64,000 bases of DNA, taken from Curtobacterium sp. MMLR14_010 (GTDB taxonomy: Bacteria; Actinomycetota; Actinomycetes; Actinomycetales; Microbacteriaceae). This document shows positions 1 to 8,122 of the stretch, in pieces. The stretch covers positions 320,161 through 384,160 of the forward strand of contig NZ_MJGV01000079.1 of the NCBI RefSeq assembly GCF_001865015.1, in the 5' to 3' direction. A model generated the notes under the pieces. It had not been told where the DNA came from and made no database searches. It worked only from the letters and a program-made list of their open reading frames with translations. How positions within the stretch are numbered: position 1 is the first letter of the stretch; every line of letters begins with the position of its first letter. A program made the position numbers and the translations under genes.

Positions 1-58
1 AGTCGTGGGGCGTTCGTCGTGTCTGCTCAGTCGGCCGGTCGGGCGTTCGTCGGCGCGC

Positions 59-1093
59 TCAGCTGTGCGGGGTTTCCGCGAGCCACCGGCCGAGGTCGTC
101 GGACCGCAGGGACGCGCTCAGCGACTGGACCGCGCCGGTGTTGACCGCGACGTAGGACTGGCCGTCCGGGGACGTGCCCCCGCCGGCGGTCGGCATCGTG
201 AACGTGTGCAGGTCGTCGGCGCGGACGTCCCGGAGGGACCAGCCGAGGTCGACCACGGAGCGGAACGTCAGGCCGGGATCGACGGCGAGGTACTTGCTGG
301 TCGCGGTGACGAAGTCCTTGATCCGTCCCGGGTTCGTCAGGGTGCCCTCGGACAGGAGCCCGTCGACGATCCCGCGCATGAACGCCTGCTGGTTGCGGAC
401 GCGGGTGTGGTCGGCGTCGGCGAAGGCATGTCGTTCTCGCACGAACGCCAGTGCCTGTTCACCGTCGAGGTGGTTCTGGCCGGCGACGATCTGGTGACGG
501 GCTGGCCCGTTGATCGTGAAGGCCTGCGGGGCGTCGACGGTGACGCCTCCGAGTGCGTCGGTCATCCCCGTGAAGCCGGCGAAGTCGATCTCGGCCACGT
601 GGTCGATCCGGACGTCGAGGAGCTGCTCGACGGTCTGCACCGTGAGGGGGATCCCGCCCCAGGCGTACGCGGCGTTGATCTTCGCGGAGCCGTGGCCGGG
701 GACGTCGACCCACGAGTCCCGCATGATCGACATCAGGTAGACGGCCTTCCGGTCCGCCGGCACGTGGGCGAGCATCAGCGTGTCCGAACGGCCGCCCTGG
801 CCGTGACCACCGTCGGCTCCGGCGGCGGCGCGGGAGTCGGAGCCGATGAGCAAGATGTCCTCCGCCGCGGCAGTGGCAGCGGGACGCTCGCCGGAGGGGA
901 AGGCGTCGGCGATGGTGTCGGTGTCCCGGTCGTAGCTCCTGGCGAGGCCGCCGATGAACACGCTCGCGACGACGGCGACCACCCCGGCGATCCCGAGGAG
1001 CGAGCCGAACGTGGCGACGAGGGCGACGAGGAACGGACGGCGACGGCGAGGTCGTGCAGAACCGCGGGGTCGTGCAGAACGGCGGCCGGACAT
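59..1093 (-). CDS. LCP-family cell-wall glycopolymer ligase
   Basis: 344 residues. A basic Arg-rich cytoplasmic tail (about 1-20) is followed by one transmembrane segment (about 21-45) and an extracytoplasmic LytR-CpsA-Psr domain. Recognisable LCP motifs are ILLIGSDSR near residue 80, SDTLMLAHV, MSIMRDSWVDVPGHG and FVRERHAFADADHTRVRNQQ. This family transfers lipid-linked glycopolymers (arabinogalactan, teichoic acid or capsule) onto peptidoglycan at the outer membrane face. There is no C-terminal LytR_C domain, unlike the second LCP protein at 8123-9613. The start is the ATG at 1093. The gene is transcribed away from the MarR gene in the same orientation and ends 58 bp from the window edge; nothing is recognised in bases 1-58. 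The polymer it attaches cannot be inferred here. Confidence 0.9.
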   Translation of the reverse strand: MSGRRSARPRGSARPRRRRPFLVALVATFGSLLGIAGVVAVVASVFIGGLARSYDRDTDTIADAFPSGERPAATAAAEDILLIGSDSRAAAGADGGHGQGGRSDTLMLAHVPADRKAVYLMSIMRDSWVDVPGHGSAKINAAYAWGGIPLTVQTVEQLLDVRIDHVAEIDFAGFTGMTDALGGVTVDAPQAFTINGPARHQIVAGQNHLDGEQALAFVRERHAFADADHTRVRNQQAFMRGIVDGLLSEGTLTNPGRIKDFVTATSKYLAVDPGLTFRSVVDLGWSLRDVRADDLHTFTMPTAGGGTSPDGQSYVAVNTGAVQSLSASLRSDDLGRWLAETPHS

Positions 1094-1171
1094 GCGGGCT
1101 CCTGGGGTCGGGCCGACGTGAGTGCCGACGCGGTCCAGGGTACTGGATGTGGTATTTCAACAGTGATCTGG

Positions 1172-1570
1172 TCAGGATCTGTGGAGGATCCGGCCCAGGG
1201 CTGCGCGGAGTGCGGGGTCGTCTGGCAGCACCTCGCGTTCGATGTGCCTGGCGGTGTCCCACATCACCCGGCCGTGGTCCGTCACGGTGATGACCCGCCG
1301 ACGCCGGTCGTCCGGGTGCTCGGTACGCTCGACCATCCCGTCACGCTCGAGTCGCTCGAGGGTGCGCGACATCGTCTGGGGCTGGACCCGCGCAGCCCGG
1401 GCGAGGGTGTCGGCGCCGGTCGGACCGGTCCGGATCAGGATGTCGATCGCGATCAGCGCCGCGTGCTGCAGGCCGATCGCCCGGAGTCGCTCGTCCCAGT
1501 CCCGTTCGACCGACCGCGCTGCCGCTGCGAGCAGTCGCCCGAGGGGCCACTCGGCGGGGGCGTCGTCCAT
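1172..1570 (-). CDS. MarR-family transcriptional regulator
   Basis: 132 residues, typical for MarR. The winged helix-turn-helix lies at about 30-100, with the recognition region around ARAARVQPQTMSRTLERLER and the wing carrying the usual basic DDRRRRVITVTD. It is divergent from the MMPL exporter gene at 1654, and the shared 83-bp intergenic region contains a perfect 14-bp palindrome, so it most likely represses itself and the exporter until a ligand binds. A -10-like TAGACT (minus strand, 1582-1577) lies 6 nt before the ATG, which implies a leaderless mRNA. The ligand is unknown. Confidence 0.9.
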   Translation of the reverse strand: MDDAPAEWPLGRLLAAAARSVERDWDERLRAIGLQHAALIAIDILIRTGPTGADTLARAARVQPQTMSRTLERLERDGMVERTEHPDDRRRRVITVTDHGRVMWDTARHIEREVLPDDPALRAALGRILHRS

Positions 1571-1576
1571 GGGGGA

Positions 1577-1646
1577 AGTCTACGGTCGGCTCTCTGGCGA
1601 CCCGACGGACGGCAAGTAGTCAGCATGCTGACGATCGGTGTACGCT
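1577..1646. promoter_or_regulatory. Divergent MarR/MMPL promoter with palindromic operator
   Basis: A perfect palindrome GTCAGCATGCTGAC lies at 1619-1632, between the divergent MarR and MMPL starts. On the plus strand TACGCT (1641-1646) sits 7 nt before the MMPL GTG start. On the minus strand TAGACT (1582-1577) sits 6 nt before the MarR ATG. The palindrome covers the region just upstream of the plus-strand -10, where a MarR dimer would block RNA polymerase. The palindrome is directly visible; the MarR assignment is inferred from position. Confidence 0.7.
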
Positions 1647-1653
1647 CGCCGAC

Positions 1654-3786
1654 GTGTCCCGCCTCCTCCGCATCGTGGTCCCCGCCGTCGTGATCGTCGT
1701 CTGGCTCGTCGTGGCCGCGATCGGCGGTCCCTTCTTCGGGCGGGTGTCCGAGGTCTCCACGAATGACCAGACCTCGTTCCTGCCGGCATCGGCGGACGCG
1801 ACGACGGTGCAGGACCGGGCCGCGGCCTTCCGCGACGAGACCGGTGCCCCGGCGGTCATCGTGCTCGAGCGCGACGGTGGGCTGCGGGACGCCGACTCCG
1901 CTGCCGCGGCGACCCTGGTCGACCGGCTCGCCGACCGCTCCGACGTCGACGCGGTCAGTCCGCCGATCCCGAGCGCGGACGGGGACGCCGTCGAGATCGT
2001 CGCCACGCTGACGAGCGCAGCCGACACCGGGACCGCGGTCGCGGCGATCCGGACGGACGTGGACGACGCGTTGCCCGACGGTGTGCGCGGGTACGTCACC
2101 GGTCCGGCCGGGTTCGCCGCCGACCTCACCGAGGCCTTCGCCGGCATCGACGGCATCCTGCTCGGTGTCGCCCTGGCCGCGGTGTTCGTCATCCTGGTCG
2201 TCGTCTACCGCTCGCCGCTCCTGCCCTTCCTGGTGCTCGGGACGGCGACGTTCGCCCTGACTGCGTCGATCCTCGTCGTGTGGGCGCTCGCGAAGGCCGG
2301 CGTCGTCACGGTGAACGGGCAGGTACAGGGCATCCTGTCGATCCTCGTCATCGGCGCGGCGACGGACTACGCCCTCCTCTACACGTCCCGGTACCGGGAG
2401 GCCCTCCGAGACCACCGCACCGGGTGGGACGCGACGAGGGCCGCGCTCCGAGGCAGCCTCGAGCCCGTCCTCGCGTCCGGTGGCACGGTGATCGTCGGCG
2501 TGCTCTGCCTGCTGCTCTCCGACCTGAACTCGAACAAGGCGCTCGGGCCGGTCGCCGCGATCGGCGTCGCCTTCAGCGTGCTCGCGGCGCTGACGCTGCT
2601 GCCGGCGCTCCTGCTCGCGTTCCGCCGGGCCGCGTTCTGGCCGCTCCCACCGGTCCACGGCAGCGGACACCCCGTCGTCACCGGGCCGGATGCCCGCGGG
2701 CTCTGGGCGCGGGTCGGTCGCCTCGTCGCGCGGCGCTCGCGGGTCGTGTGGATCGTCTGCACCGTCGGGCTGCTGGCGATGGGGGCCGGCCTGTCCGGCC
2801 TCCGGGCGGACGGGGTCCCGCAGAGCGACCTGGTGATCGGGCAGTCCCAGGCGCGTGACGGTCAGGCCGTGCTCGCGGACCACTTCCCTGCCGGTTCCGG
2901 CAGTCCAGCGCAGGTCCTCGGTGACGCGGACCGGCTCGACGAGCTCGTCGCGGCAGCCGACGGCGTCCGCGGGGTCGACGACGTGGTCGCCGTCGCGAAG
3001 GACTCGCCGACGGGCACGGTCCCCCTGGGTGCAGGGCCCCGGGGTGGCGCGGCACCGGGGGCCGACGTGCAGCCGACGGTGTCCGACGGGCAGGTGCTCC
3101 TGCAGGCGACGCTGACCGACGCGGCGGACTCCCCAGCCGCCGAACAGACCGTCCGCGACCTCCGCACCGCCGTCGAACGCGCGGACCCGGGAGCGCTCGT
3201 CGGGGGTGTGACGGCGACGGCGATCGACACGAACGACACCGGCATCCGCGACCGCACGCTGATCATCCCCGTCGTCCTGGTCGTGATCCTGCTCATCCTG
3301 ATGCTGCTGCTCCGGAGCGTGGTGGCTCCGCTCGTGCTCATCGGCAGCGTGATCGTGTCCTTCGCCGCGGCACTCGGGGTCGGAGCGTTCGTGTTCGACC
3401 ACGTCCTCCACTTCCCGGGGGCCGACCCGGCCGTGCCGCTGTACTCGTTCGTGTTCCTGGTGGCGCTCGGGGTGGACTACAACATCTTCCTCATGACCAG
3501 GGTCCGGGAGGAGTCCCTGCGCTCCGGGCCCCGTGAGGGCGTCCTGCGGGGGCTCGGCGTCACCGGCGGTGTCATCACCTCGGCCGGGGTCGTCCTCGCC
3601 GCGACGTTCGCCGCCCTCGGGGTGATCCCGATCCTGTTCCTCGTGCAGATCGCGTTCGTGGTCGCGTTCGGCGTCCTGCTCGACACCGTCGTGGTCCGGT
3701 CACTGCTCGTGCCGGCGATCGTCCACGACCTCGGCCGGCACGCCTGGTGGCCGTCCCGCCTCTCGCGCCGACCGGGTGACATGTGA
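1654..3786 (+). CDS. MMPL-family (RND superfamily) membrane exporter
   Basis: 710 residues with the duplicated MMPL architecture. One TM helix (about 4-24) precedes an extracytoplasmic domain (about 30-165) and a block of five TMs. A second TM then precedes another extracytoplasmic domain (about 390-530) and a final TM block. The paired motifs ATDYALLYTSR (about 235-245) and GVDYNIFLMTR (about 605-615) hold the Asp-Tyr pairs linked to proton relay in MmpL proteins. Actinobacterial relatives export lipids, siderophores or drugs. The GTG start at 1654 is 7 nt after a -10 hexamer, so the message looks leaderless. Divergence from a MarR repressor favours inducible efflux rather than constitutive lipid export; the substrate is unknown. 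Confidence 0.9.
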   Translation: MSRLLRIVVPAVVIVVWLVVAAIGGPFFGRVSEVSTNDQTSFLPASADATTVQDRAAAFRDETGAPAVIVLERDGGLRDADSAAAATLVDRLADRSDVDAVSPPIPSADGDAVEIVATLTSAADTGTAVAAIRTDVDDALPDGVRGYVTGPAGFAADLTEAFAGIDGILLGVALAAVFVILVVVYRSPLLPFLVLGTATFALTASILVVWALAKAGVVTVNGQVQGILSILVIGAATDYALLYTSRYREALRDHRTGWDATRAALRGSLEPVLASGGTVIVGVLCLLLSDLNSNKALGPVAAIGVAFSVLAALTLLPALLLAFRRAAFWPLPPVHGSGHPVVTGPDARGLWARVGRLVARRSRVVWIVCTVGLLAMGAGLSGLRADGVPQSDLVIGQSQARDGQAVLADHFPAGSGSPAQVLGDADRLDELVAAADGVRGVDDVVAVAKDSPTGTVPLGAGPRGGAAPGADVQPTVSDGQVLLQATLTDAADSPAAEQTVRDLRTAVERADPGALVGGVTATAIDTNDTGIRDRTLIIPVVLVVILLILMLLLRSVVAPLVLIGSVIVSFAAALGVGAFVFDHVLHFPGADPAVPLYSFVFLVALGVDYNIFLMTRVREESLRSGPREGVLRGLGVTGGVITSAGVVLAATFAALGVIPILFLVQIAFVVAFGVLLDTVVVRSLLVPAIVHDLGRHAWWPSRLSRRPGDM

Positions 3787-3798
3787 CACGCTGAGACC

Positions 3799-4449
3799 AT
3801 GCCAGTTCCCTCGACGCAGCCAGCAGCCGAGCGCAAGCTCCTCCGAGACACCGTGCAGGACAAGATCCGTGACGCGATCATGGACGGCACGCTCGAGCCG
3901 GGGGAGCGGCTCAACGACGACGACCTGATCGCCTGGCTCGGCGTCTCCCGCACCCCGATCCGCGAAGCCCTCGCCGAACTCGCCCGCGCCGGCCTGATCG
4001 AGATGGCGCCGAACCGCTACACGCGGGTCGCAGCACCCACCTCGGTGGAACTGCTCGACGCCTACCGCACGCTCGGCGTCATCTACGGGGGCGTGGTCCG
4101 CCTGGCGGTGCCGCGCTTCACCGACGCCGAGCGGAAGAAGATCGTCGCGATGCTCGACGACGTCGTCGCACGGATCGGCAAGGACGAGATCGGCGCGGTC
4201 GCACAGAACGGCACGGACATCTACGCCATGTGGGCCGACGCCTGCGGCAACCCGTCGCTCGCGCAGCTCTGCCGGTCCACGACGGACGGGCTCGCGTTCA
4301 AGCTGCGGGTCCCCGAGCTCGCCGAACTCGTGCCGGCCGCGGTCGTCCTGCCCGAGCTGGCGAAGCTCAAGGAGGCGGTGAGCGCGAAGGACCCGATCGC
4401 GGCGGAGCTCGCGATGGAGGCCGCCCACCTGCTCCCGACGCGCGGCTGA
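3799..4449 (+). CDS. GntR-family (FadR-like) transcriptional regulator
   Basis: 216 residues. The N-terminal winged HTH (about 15-75) contains the GntR signature IRDAIMDGTLEPGERLNDDD followed by VSRTPIREALAELARAGLIE. The all-helical C-terminal half resembles an FCD effector domain but lacks the usual well-spaced metal-binding His/Asp pattern, so a different effector is possible. It starts 12 bp after the MMPL stop. A CACGCT sequence 6 nt before the ATG is one base off the local -10 pattern, so it may have its own promoter. Its target may be the surface-protein gene 58 bp downstream, but that is only positional. Confidence 0.85.
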   Translation: MPVPSTQPAAERKLLRDTVQDKIRDAIMDGTLEPGERLNDDDLIAWLGVSRTPIREALAELARAGLIEMAPNRYTRVAAPTSVELLDAYRTLGVIYGGVVRLAVPRFTDAERKKIVAMLDDVVARIGKDEIGAVAQNGTDIYAMWADACGNPSLAQLCRSTTDGLAFKLRVPELAELVPAAVVLPELAKLKEAVSAKDPIAAELAMEAAHLLPTRG

Positions 4450-4465
4450 CCCGGCCCCTCGTCCA

Positions 4466-4495
4466 GACATACTGACATACGGTGCACTGATGTAC
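4466..4495. promoter_or_regulatory. Possible regulatory repeats before the surface protein gene
   Basis: Two direct GACATAC repeats lie at 4466-4472 and 4474-4480, followed by GTGCAC (4482-4487) and ATGTAC (4490-4495), in the 58-bp gap between the GntR gene and the surface-protein start. This AT-richer patch may hold the promoter and a GntR-type site. No clear -35/-10 pair was found, so the call is tentative. Confidence 0.25.
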
Positions 4496-4507
4496 TAGTG
4501 TCCAGGT

Positions 4508-7500
4508 ATGGTCACCACGCGCTCACCCTTCCTCGCTCTCGGGCTCGCGATCGCCGTCGGAGCGCTGATGGCTCCGGCGGTCGCGTCCCCGGCCGCGGCC
4601 GCCACGATCGGACTCTCGATCGCGGTGGGCAGCGACGGCGCCGGGAGCTTCACCCCCGCTGATGGTCCCGGGGCCGATTCCGGGCCGCACAACGGCGTCG
4701 TCCGCACCTTCGACTCCGTCACCTACCAGGTCGAGGTCAGCTCGAACGACGGCAGCTCGACCAACGAGACCTTCCGTGTCACGAAGCCCCAGGGCACGAC
4801 CTGGGCTGGGCTCCCCGGGCAGTGCGTCGGACCGGGCTCCGGGATCGAGGGCGACGTCCTCACCTGCAACGTCGGAGTGCTCGCCGAGGGCCAGGCGCGG
4901 GCGACCCCCGTCGTCCTGCGGGTCGATGGTGACCTCGCGAACGGAACGCTGCTCGGGATCACCGGGACCGTCACCGCCGACGGCTCCACGGAGCCCGGTC
5001 CGACCATGTCCTCCCCGGTCACCACGGTGTCCGCCGCCCCCAGGTACGACCTGACCAAGAACGTCGTGACGTCGCAGCTCACCGCCGGGGTGACCGGCCC
5101 GGACGGCGTGACCGAGGGCATCGCGATCCGGTACCCGATCGCCGTGAGCTGGAACCCGGTCGTCCAGGGGCAGGGGATGCTCGGGTTCGAGCGGAGCACC
5201 GGGACGTTCTCGTTCGAGGACGACGTGTCGGGGATGGCGGGAGGTGACCGGTCCCAGGCACAGCTCCTCGACCTCGGCGGGGTCCCGGCGTGCGGCCAAA
5301 ACGCGCGCGGCATCATCGGACTGATGCCCGGTGGCAGCGGCGGCGGCTCGCAGGCCGTCCTCGACTCGGGCTCGATCACCTGCACGCAGGACGGCGGCCC
5401 GGGCTCGCCAGTCCGGGTGGTCGCCTCGGGCGTCGACACCGCGATCACCCCGTCCACCCTCCCGGACCGCACGCTCGAGGGCGGTTCGATCCCCGGGGGC
5501 ACCAAGCCGTACGTGATCTCCGGCTACATCACCCTCTGGGTCCCGGAGCCGGCAGCGAACGCGACGTTCGTCGCGGTGAACAGGTTCGGTGCCCTGCAGA
5601 CCCAGTCGATCAGTGGCCGCGCGAACGCCGCCGAACCGATGGCGAACAACGTGGCCGAGCGGAACCTCTCGAACTTCCTCCCGGGGACCGGCTACAAGTC
5701 CCTCGGGCAGATCACGGACCAGGACACCGACGCGACGAAGGCCGGTTCTGCCAAGAACGGCGATCCGTACGTCACTGCTGGGCAGCTCCTCCGTGCCCAT
5801 GTGAGCACGACCAACCTTGGCACCGGCGCGTACCGGGACGCGGTCCTCTGTGACGTCATCGACAACCGGTACCAGCACGTGTCGGACCGGAACGCCCGTC
5901 GGACCGCGGCCTACTCGTCCGGAATCGCAGGAGCGCGGGTCGAGTACGCCGCGTTCGGGTTCACGGACCCGGTCGTCGGGCGCGACGCCACCTGCGGCGA
6001 CGGCGACGGGCCGTGGTACTCCGACCCCGACGACGTCCCCGGCGGCGCGCACGCGGTCGGCAAGGTCCGAGCCGTCGGTTCGGTCGACGGCGGCCGGACG
6101 GGCAACCTGTTCGTGTACCTCGACGTCGACGCCGCACCCAACGACACCCGCGTGCGGGACTTCGGGCAGGTCTTCTACGGCAGCACCGGCGACGGCACCT
6201 GGGTCCACGACCGGACCGACCCCGGGACCGGCGCGGGGCCGTACGCCGACAGTGTCATCGTCACGGAGTCGATGGCCCGCGTCACGAAGAAGATCGTCGA
6301 CCCGGGCACGGACGAGGACACCACCCCCGACGACACCTCCTTCGTCGTGTCCGGGAACAGCCTCGACTTCGCGGTCTACCCGACACTGTCGAACGCGAAC
6401 GGCACCGGGCGGGCGCAGGACGTCTCCGTGGTGGACACCCTGCCCGTGTCCACGGAGTACGAGGCCGGTTCCGCGTCCGTCGAGCCCGCTGACCGGGAGT
6501 GGGTCACCGACCAGGACGGACAGCGCCGGCAGCGACTGACGTGGGTCCTGCCGGGCGTGGTACCGGGCGTCGTGATCGAACCCATCCGGTACACGGTCGT
6601 CGTCGACCCGACCGCTGCGCCCGGGAGCATCCAGAACTCCGTGACGGTCAGTGCGCCGGACGACGTGTCCGCCGAGCGCTTCCGCCAGGCGTTCCGATCG
6701 GTCCGGGTCGTCGCGAGCGGCGGCGTCGGTGTCTCGAAGACCGCGCGCGAGCCGGTCGTCGTCAACGGTGACCTCCTCCGGTGGACCCTCACGTACACGA
6801 ACACCAACGCGTCGCCGATCGAGGGTGTCGACCTGATCGACGTCCTGCCGTACGACGGCGACGGGGGCGGCTCCCGGTTCACCGGGACGGCCCGACTCGC
6901 CACCGGTGTGACGACCTCCCCGGGGGAGCTCGCGACCTACACGGCGTCACGTCCCCAGGACATCGACGTCGATGCCGGTCACGAGTCGAACCGTCCCGGC
7001 GGTTCGACCACGTGGTGTGCGGCGGCTGACTTCGGCACCGGCGCCTGCCCCCGTTCGTTCGACGACGTCACCGGCCTGCGGATCCTCCGGACCACCGGTG
7101 TCGCCGTCGGCGAGACGCTGCGACACGAGGTCGCTCTGACCACGACGGGTGCCGAGGACGGGGACCGGTACACGAACCGTTTCGGACTCCGGGCATCGAA
7201 CCTGGAACTCGCGGTGCAGTCGAACCGTGCGACCATCACCGTGGTGTCCGGCGCCGTCGGCGATCTCGTCTGGGCGGACACGAACGCCGACGGACTGCAG
7301 GACGCTGACGAGCCCGGGGTCACCGACGTGGCCGTCACGCTCACCGGCACGGACGACACCGGAACCGCGGTGGAGCGCTCGACCAGCACCGACGCCGACG
7401 GTCACTACCGGTTCGACGGACTGCGACCGGGCTCGTACCGCGTCCACGTCGCGCTGCCACCGGGGACCGCCGCCACCGAGCAGCACGTCGGTGACGATCG

Positions 7501-7993
7501 CACGATCGACTCGGACATCGCGTCGAACGGCGTGACGTCCCCGGTGACGCTCGTTGCTGAGCGGGACGCCGACGACGTGCTCGCGGGCGTGTCCTCCGAC
7601 CTCACCGTCGACGCGGGGCTCGTCGAGGACACCGGTCGCGACGACGACTCCGGCGACACGGGTTCGCCCGGCGACGGCGGTGACGGTGGCGACAGTGGCG
7701 ACAGTGGCGACAGTGGCGACAGCGGCGACAGTGGCGACAGTGGCGACAGCGGCGCCATCGAGACCGGCAGCGGCACCAACGGCAGTGGCAGCAGTGGCAG
7801 CAGCGGGGTGGGTGACCGCGGTGCCGGTGCCGGGGCCGGTTCCGCCGACGACCGCTCGGCTGCCCGCACCAGCGCGACCGACCGCGTCCTCGCGTTCACG
7901 GGCGCGGAGGTGCTCCCGCTGCTGTTCGGCGCTGGGGCGCTCGTCCTGCTCGGTGCCGGCGCGCTCCTGGTGGCTCGCCGCCGACGATCCTGA
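4508..7993 (+). CDS. Sortase-anchored Sdr/DUF11-repeat surface protein
   Basis: 1161 residues. The signal peptide (about 1-32) ends in ASPAAAA. A large beta-rich region (about 40-600) is followed by two DUF11-type isopeptide/adhesin-like modules (about 600-750 and 745-910), marked by KKIVDPGTDEDTTPDDTSFV and GVGVSKTAREPVVVNGDLLRW. An SdrD-B-like domain comes next (about 915-1040; GDLVWADTNADGLQDADEPG, DGHYRFDGLRPGSYRVHV). A Gly-Asp-Ser repeat linker leads to an LAFTG sorting signal (1128-1132), a hydrophobic helix and an RRRRS tail. The Ala at motif position 2 fits class E sortases of high-GC actinobacteria. It is probably an adhesin or wall scaffold; no sortase gene lies in the window. A strong palindromic terminator follows. 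Confidence 0.88.
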   Translation: MVTTRSPFLALGLAIAVGALMAPAVASPAAAATIGLSIAVGSDGAGSFTPADGPGADSGPHNGVVRTFDSVTYQVEVSSNDGSSTNETFRVTKPQGTTWAGLPGQCVGPGSGIEGDVLTCNVGVLAEGQARATPVVLRVDGDLANGTLLGITGTVTADGSTEPGPTMSSPVTTVSAAPRYDLTKNVVTSQLTAGVTGPDGVTEGIAIRYPIAVSWNPVVQGQGMLGFERSTGTFSFEDDVSGMAGGDRSQAQLLDLGGVPACGQNARGIIGLMPGGSGGGSQAVLDSGSITCTQDGGPGSPVRVVASGVDTAITPSTLPDRTLEGGSIPGGTKPYVISGYITLWVPEPAANATFVAVNRFGALQTQSISGRANAAEPMANNVAERNLSNFLPGTGYKSLGQITDQDTDATKAGSAKNGDPYVTAGQLLRAHVSTTNLGTGAYRDAVLCDVIDNRYQHVSDRNARRTAAYSSGIAGARVEYAAFGFTDPVVGRDATCGDGDGPWYSDPDDVPGGAHAVGKVRAVGSVDGGRTGNLFVYLDVDAAPNDTRVRDFGQVFYGSTGDGTWVHDRTDPGTGAGPYADSVIVTESMARVTKKIVDPGTDEDTTPDDTSFVVSGNSLDFAVYPTLSNANGTGRAQDVSVVDTLPVSTEYEAGSASVEPADREWVTDQDGQRRQRLTWVLPGVVPGVVIEPIRYTVVVDPTAAPGSIQNSVTVSAPDDVSAERFRQAFRSVRVVASGGVGVSKTAREPVVVNGDLLRWTLTYTNTNASPIEGVDLIDVLPYDGDGGGSRFTGTARLATGVTTSPGELATYTASRPQDIDVDAGHESNRPGGSTTWCAAADFGTGACPRSFDDVTGLRILRTTGVAVGETLRHEVALTTTGAEDGDRYTNRFGLRASNLELAVQSNRATITVVSGAVGDLVWADTNADGLQDADEPGVTDVAVTLTGTDDTGTAVERSTSTDADGHYRFDGLRPGSYRVHVALPPGTAATEQHVGDDRTIDSDIASNGVTSPVTLVAERDADDVLAGVSSDLTVDAGLVEDTGRDDDSGDTGSPGDGGDGGDSGDSGDSGDSGDSGDSGDSGAIETGSGTNGSGSSGSSGVGDRGAGAGAGSADDRSAARTSATDRVLAFTGAEVLPLLFGAGALVLLGAGALLVARRRRS
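7682..7753 (+). repeat. In-frame 9-bp tandem repeat encoding Gly-Asp-Ser
   Basis: About eight copies of GGCGACAGT/C encode (Gly-Asp-Ser)n between the SdrD-B domain and the LAFTG anchor. Such linkers extend the adhesive domains through the wall, and 9-bp units can change copy number without a frameshift. A second, less regular Gly-Ser stretch follows at about 7780-7806. Confidence 0.8.
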
Positions 7994-8027
7994 CGGCTCC
8001 GGTACCGGGGCGGCCCTGACCAGCCCA

Positions 8028-8069
8028 GGACAGGAGGCTCGTGGCGGCATCGCCACGAGCCTCCTGTCC
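8028..8069. terminator. Palindromic terminator, GGAGGC family
   Basis: Two perfect 19-bp arms (8028-8046 and 8051-8069) separated by GCAT form a very stable hairpin 35 bp after the surface-protein stop. No U-tract follows, as is common in high-GC actinobacteria. The core GGAGGCTCGTGGCG recurs at 35421-35460, and related palindromes occur at 26082, 42525 and 46303. Confidence 0.8.
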
Positions 8070-8122
8070 GTTTCCCAGGGCTGTTCCATGTCCCGAGAGC
8101 GCGGTGCGGTTATCGTGCTGCA

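Noticed and set aside
1453..3411. Long antisense reading frame opposite the MMPL gene (652 residues), and others of this type such as 11722-14259 and 47578-50292
   Set aside because: They are Arg/Asp/Gly/His-rich mirror frames of GC-rich genes on the opposite strand, without family motifs or ribosome-binding sites.
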